Source: Doryteuthis pealeii (Eukaryota > Mollusca > Cephalopoda > Myopsida > Loliginidae). From it: DNA of 64,000 bases. The DNA is taken from contig CM042141.1 in assembly GCA_023376005.1 (NCBI GenBank), positions 99,734,712-99,798,711 of the forward strand, read 5' to 3'. Made by a program: the position numbers and the translations under genes. Positions 54,100 through 60,000 of this stretch are shown piece by piece. Numbering within the stretch: the first letter of the stretch is position 1; each line of letters opens with the position of its first letter. Below the pieces are notes generated by a model. It did no database searches, was not told the DNA's origin, and saw nothing but the letters and a program-made list of their open reading frames with translations.

Positions 54100-57000
54100 T
54101 GTATATACATGTTTTTATATTATCTACAATAGTGGTTTTATGACTCAAAAATAATCCCTTCCCATCTATGGGCTTTAACGGACCACCCCTCCCGCTATTA
54201 TTCTGTTGATGAGTTTTGTCTGTATATATTTTTTTGTATATTTTTATCTATTTCCTTTTCAGCCACAATTGACTAAGGATTTCTTCTTACAATGCCAAGC
54301 CATCACAGATGCCATCAAAGAAAATTTTAAATCACGACCAAAATATAAGTAAATGTTGATTTGATTTTTTTGATTTTTTGATTTTTTAATTTTTGATTTT
54401 TAATTATTTTTTTCTTTAATACATAACTGTAATGTGTTAGGTTAACTAAGTAGAAAATAGTTTATAATATAGTTGTCAGTAACTAATTTTACCTAAGTTT
54501 GGCACAAGGGCAGAAGTATGGAGCTCTCGGTGAGAATCAAATTTGCTAATAATGATCTGCTAGCCTAACTTGCTAATTATACAATTCAAGGCACCAATAG
54601 TTTAAATATAATTGTGAGAAGATGGTATATTGTTAGATAATACTACAGTGATGCTGATAGCTTTTTGATTTAGTGCGTCCTGGGATGCACATATTTGCTT
54701 TGAATGAGTCCCCGGGAAAATTGATGGGTCTCAACTAAAGCTGTCTACCTCCTACCTTGTAATCTATCCTGTGTAATTCATTTCTAAGAATCTATTGAAA
54801 TGTATTTACAGTTAGCTTGAAATGGTGAGTGAAGTAAAAAGAAAAACACTGCGATGCATGGATACGGTTTTACTGCGTCCTTTAAGATTTTTGTGCATCA
54901 GGGATGCAGGACGCATACCTATCAGCATCTCTGATACTATACATATATATATTTGAAAATGATATATTTTTAGATAATGTTATATTCATATTTGAAAATG
55001 ATATATTTTAGATAATGTTTATATTCATATTTGAAAAGATATATTTTTAGATAATGTTATATTCATATTTTGAAAATGATGTATAGTTTAGATAATGTTA
55101 TATTCATATTATCATAAGATATATTTCTAAATAATACTATATTCATATTGTTAGCAGGTGATAAATTCATTATGTACAATTCAAATGTAATTGCCTTAAA
55201 TGAATATAAGTGTATTTCTTCTTTTCTATTACAGATATGTTGTTCATGAAGAACATGAAACTACATTCCAAATGATAAAAACAAATATTTCTGCTGCCGT
55301 TTCCCAGTTGGACAGAATTCGTAAACATCCAAAGTAAGATTTCTATTTTTTATAGCTCACTAATTAGGACTGAGCCTATTCTGGTAGTAAGCACCCCAAG
55401 CGGATTTAAGAGGTTTGAATTCAAAGTTTTCCTTCTTGTAGACTGGTTGCCTAACCAAGGTTAAAGAGCCCATAGCTGGAGGGAGATTATTTGGATTCAT
55501 ACCTTTCTCTAGGATATTAGCGCTATGTGAGCTGTAGCTTCGTCCAGAATTTGAACTCTGGTCAACGAGTCTATTTCCTAAAACTCTAACTGTTAGACCA
55601 TATGTCTCCAACTATTAGACCATGCAGAAATGTATGAAATTATGCACCAATATACAATCAGTCTAGCAAATATGGTGTAATAAGTAATTGAGAGTTACCT
55701 CCCCTACTTTATGATTACCTCCCCTTTGGAGAACTCTCTTGGGAATACTAGATTATATAAACTCTTAGTAAGTGTACCAATTATTCTAAGTAGAATAAAA
55801 GCTTTCCAAAGTCTATTGGTGTTATCATTTATCATTACATATGGTAACTTCAAAGACATTCCTATTTATTGGTGGAAATTGGTTTAAGAATGTTTGAATA
55901 AATGAAACTGCTGTGATTATGTGTGTTACAATTGTATCTTAAAAAAAATGAAAATAGTAAAACTGTAGTATTTCTCATTAACATGTCCAAAAATATTTGT
56001 TACATGTGCATATACATTTTATCTACTAAATAAGACCTATTATGGGACAGCCACCCTGATGGCTGAGGCAGTAGAATACACTGACTGATCCTCTGCACAG
56101 GAGTAAAATCCCTCCAATGGGGGCACCTTTTGGCCATGGGTGGTGAAGCTTAAGGATGGAATCTTGGTGACAGAGCTGTTCATGACTTGCAACACTTCAC
56201 TTTGGCTCCTTTGATCATTTGTCTGGCCATGTCAAGTCCTTGTACCTATATGATTAATCCATCCCTTCTGCCCATATGGCAAATACCCAACCTTTTTTAT
56301 CATATATGTGCTAGGAGGCGGTGGCTGAGGGTCTCAGAGTCCTAGGTATGATGTTAAACTGCATCTAGTGGTGAAGTTCCAATTCTGGAGCTCTGGGGAG
56401 TGTGTAGTACCCTTTCATTGCAATTACTCCCAGATCCACTCTGTCCCGGAGTGGTAGTCCCTGTTAGGATCCTATAATGGGTTAAATAGAAAAAAATGAG
56501 TTTAAATAAATAAAAAATAAAAAATATTTAGTTTAAATTTTTTTAAATTTGAAAACCTATCAAGAATGACTAAAACAAAACGTCTTCAGTATAAAATAAT
56601 CCAACAAGGGTTGACATGCTGTTAAATCCAACCAACTGACCAACCAACAATGGCATGACTGTTACTTTCAATTTCTTAAGACTCAAAAAAACAAAAACAA
56701 TTACAACTGTAAACAATTACAAAATGTAGTTTAAGATTAGAAGAATTTTAGAAGACAAGAAAAATTTATAGTTTTTTTATTTTTTGTATTTTTTAATTTA
56801 ATTTTTTAATTTTTTTAAACAGAAAATTCATCTGTTTAAATGATAACATTGATCACGGAAAAGAAGAATCACAAACGGTGAGTATTTTGTTTTTTTTCAC
56901 TGAGAAACAGTCTCTTTCCTGCCTAGCACAAGAATTGAACCTACAACCTCCAGTCAATAAATAACAATGCTTTGCTTGTTGTTTCTAATTGCCTGCTAAT

Positions 57001-60000
57001 TAGAATGTGTTTGGCCTATGGAGCTAATAAAAGCTCATTGGTACTTCGCCTAAGTGAGACTTAACAGTTGTAACTGCCACTGACCTTCTTGGAAAGAAAA
57101 TGCTCTACACATCATCCTTATGTTACCAAGTTTCTTTAATAAAATACTGTGAAAACTGTACAAAAGAAGAAATAGATAACATTCAATAAAAGATAAAAAC
57201 AAATACATTTCAATAGAAAAAGAAACACAAGAAAGAAATGGACACACAGTGTGTCTTATATAAATTATTACTGTGTTGCCCTCTCTGACCAGTAGTAGTA
57301 ATCTAAATAGGGTTTGTATATGGGTTTCTTCTTCCTTTACCCATTTACTTTTGCTTTGAAGGACCTGCAGTGAATTTATGGGTCAGCAGCAACTGATAAA
57401 GGTTGGGATTTATAAAAATCAACTAAATTATTCTAAGACTAGATATTGTGGTGGTAGTTAAATTGATAAACAAAAAATACCTATATGAAGATAAAGTATA
57501 GCTAACAGGTCAATTTAGTGACCGTTACAACAGTTTCCTGGTGAATTTGGATTAGTCAACATTTTCAATATTTTTGTTATTACCTAGCATTTAATTTAAT
57601 GCTTGATATTATATCAAATGATTTTTTTTGTTACATTAAAATTATAACAATTCATGTGTAAAGCCACTAATTATTTTAATTGTTTTCTGTAGATGAGATA
57701 TTGCTACTTAAGTTATATGTACTGTGGTACCTCTGGGGTACTCTTCTGGAGCTTGAGCAATTTTACCAGCGAAACTATTACTAATAACTGGTAACCAGTC
57801 CAATAGTAATTTTAGATGAAATTTGCATGGAAATTATTTTTATATCTTTAATGAATAAATAAATTTTGTTTTCTTCTTCTTCTCCAGGTGAAAGCCATCC
57901 TCAAAGACTTTTTTGAGTCTATGTATCCCATTCCTTCTCGTTTTGAACTTCCTAAGGAATACAGGAATCGCTTCCTTCATATAGATGAACTTAGAGAATG
58001 GTATGTTTATCCCTTTTTTTTTTTTTTTCATTAAAGAAAATAATGTCTTTTAAAAGGATTAAACATAATAAAAAAGTGAATAAAAGTCAAAATACAAACC
58101 AGAAGAATAATAAAAATAAACAAATTAAAATAAATATAAAGAATAAAAGATAATAAAACAAATTCTAGAATGAAAAAAAATAGTGGAGAAAAAAATAGTG
58201 GGGAAAAAAGTCGAATATTTATGTCGTCGCCATCAAAAAATCTTTAGCAGCTAAAAATCCATCGTCGTCGTCATAAAATCTTTAGCAACTGAAAAATCCG
58301 TCGTCGTAAAATGTTCAGCAACTCAAAATTGCAACACGACTCCTGCCGTCACCCCACTTCTACTTATACTAGTTTCTCCTCAACATCCGCTATCATCCGG
58401 GCACCTGACGCTTACATACGGGACTATAGCATCTCGACTTCGGTGTCGCCCGTTCACATTCTTGAAGGAAGTGAGTTCGATTCTACATTCCTACATGCCA
58501 GGCAAAGCCTAGCCCGCTTCCTTCGAGAATACGGCAGGCCTTGACATTCGCCGTTCACCTCATGTTCTCTGTCACACAAATATATAGAAAAGTATTTTTT
58601 TTATTAATCTATATATAAATATAGATAATATATTTATTTTTAACTTTTTAAATCCTGAGCAACGTCGGGTAGCTCTACTAGTATCCTATAAATAGGATTT
58701 CATTATGAATGATTCTTTTACAAAATAAGCAAATTGGCGATTTGTTGAATTAAGAGTGATGATGTAAGGGAGATAATCCAAAATTGTTTTCTAAACATTT
58801 TCATTGATTACTATTTTTACAGTCATAGTAGCACAAATACAAAAATTGAAGAAATTATATTTAAAGAATATCTTTAATAGTTTCAGTGAGTCATACAAAT
58901 TACTGACAAAACAGATTTGTCATTCAACAAATAATGTCCGTCCGTTCTCTAAGACTCTATTATTGTTGACTTGATTCCATCCAAATTTTCAGGAATTATT
59001 AGGGTTGTTATTAATTTCAAATAACATTATGTAGAGATTGTCTTCTGCAAATAAAGAAATTATTATTACAGTATTTGCTGCTATCTTTTTTTTTTTTTTT
59101 TAGGAGTCTGTCTTTTATACTTATCGGTATTCTATCCTTATTCTAACATGTGAATATGTATGCATGTGTGTAAGTATATGTATGTATACAAGTGTGCATA
59201 TGTATGTATGCATATGAGTATATGTGTGAGGGCTCATGCAATGAAGGGTTCTGGTGTTGGAGTTATAGGATTGTGAGGGACGGCAATGATCTGTAAAGAT
59301 TATGTTATTATTATTATTATATTATAATTATATGTGTGTATGTTTTTGTGTACTTATGAATAACTCTATATACGTAAATATATTTTTATTTTTTTTGTAA
59401 TTTGTAATATTACACATTGTTGAAGTAAACTGATTTTTTTTTTTTTGTTAATTTGAATATTATTAGGAATGTTTCTTTGAACTTTAAGGGGCTCTCTTCT
59501 CGTTAGTTAAACTACTTAGAGAGCTCCACCATATACTAATTTTTGCGAATGTAATATATTAATTTTCATGAATGTAATACTAATTCTAGTGGATATAATA
59601 TACTAATATTCATGAATTTAGTTGTAATTCTGTATGTCTGTATTAATATGTTAGCAAAATAAATAATTTTTAAAAAAAATGAATAAATAAAAAATAAAAA
59701 AATGGTTTTAAACTATATTTGGCAAGATTATTTGAATTTTTTTTCTATCCTGATATAAAAACTACTACATTTACACCCTTTACATTTGCACCCTATTACA
59801 TTTGCACCCCACTACATTTGCACCCTATACATATGCCAATAAAATGTTATGTAATCCTAAATGTCATTATATTTGCAATGGAGATGAATAAGTAAAAGTA
59901 ATTTTCAAATAGACATTAGTAACTTGTATTTTATTGTTCCTTTGTTTTAATGATGAATTTTGTATTTACTTTTATTTATATCTGTTTGTATTTACAGGAG

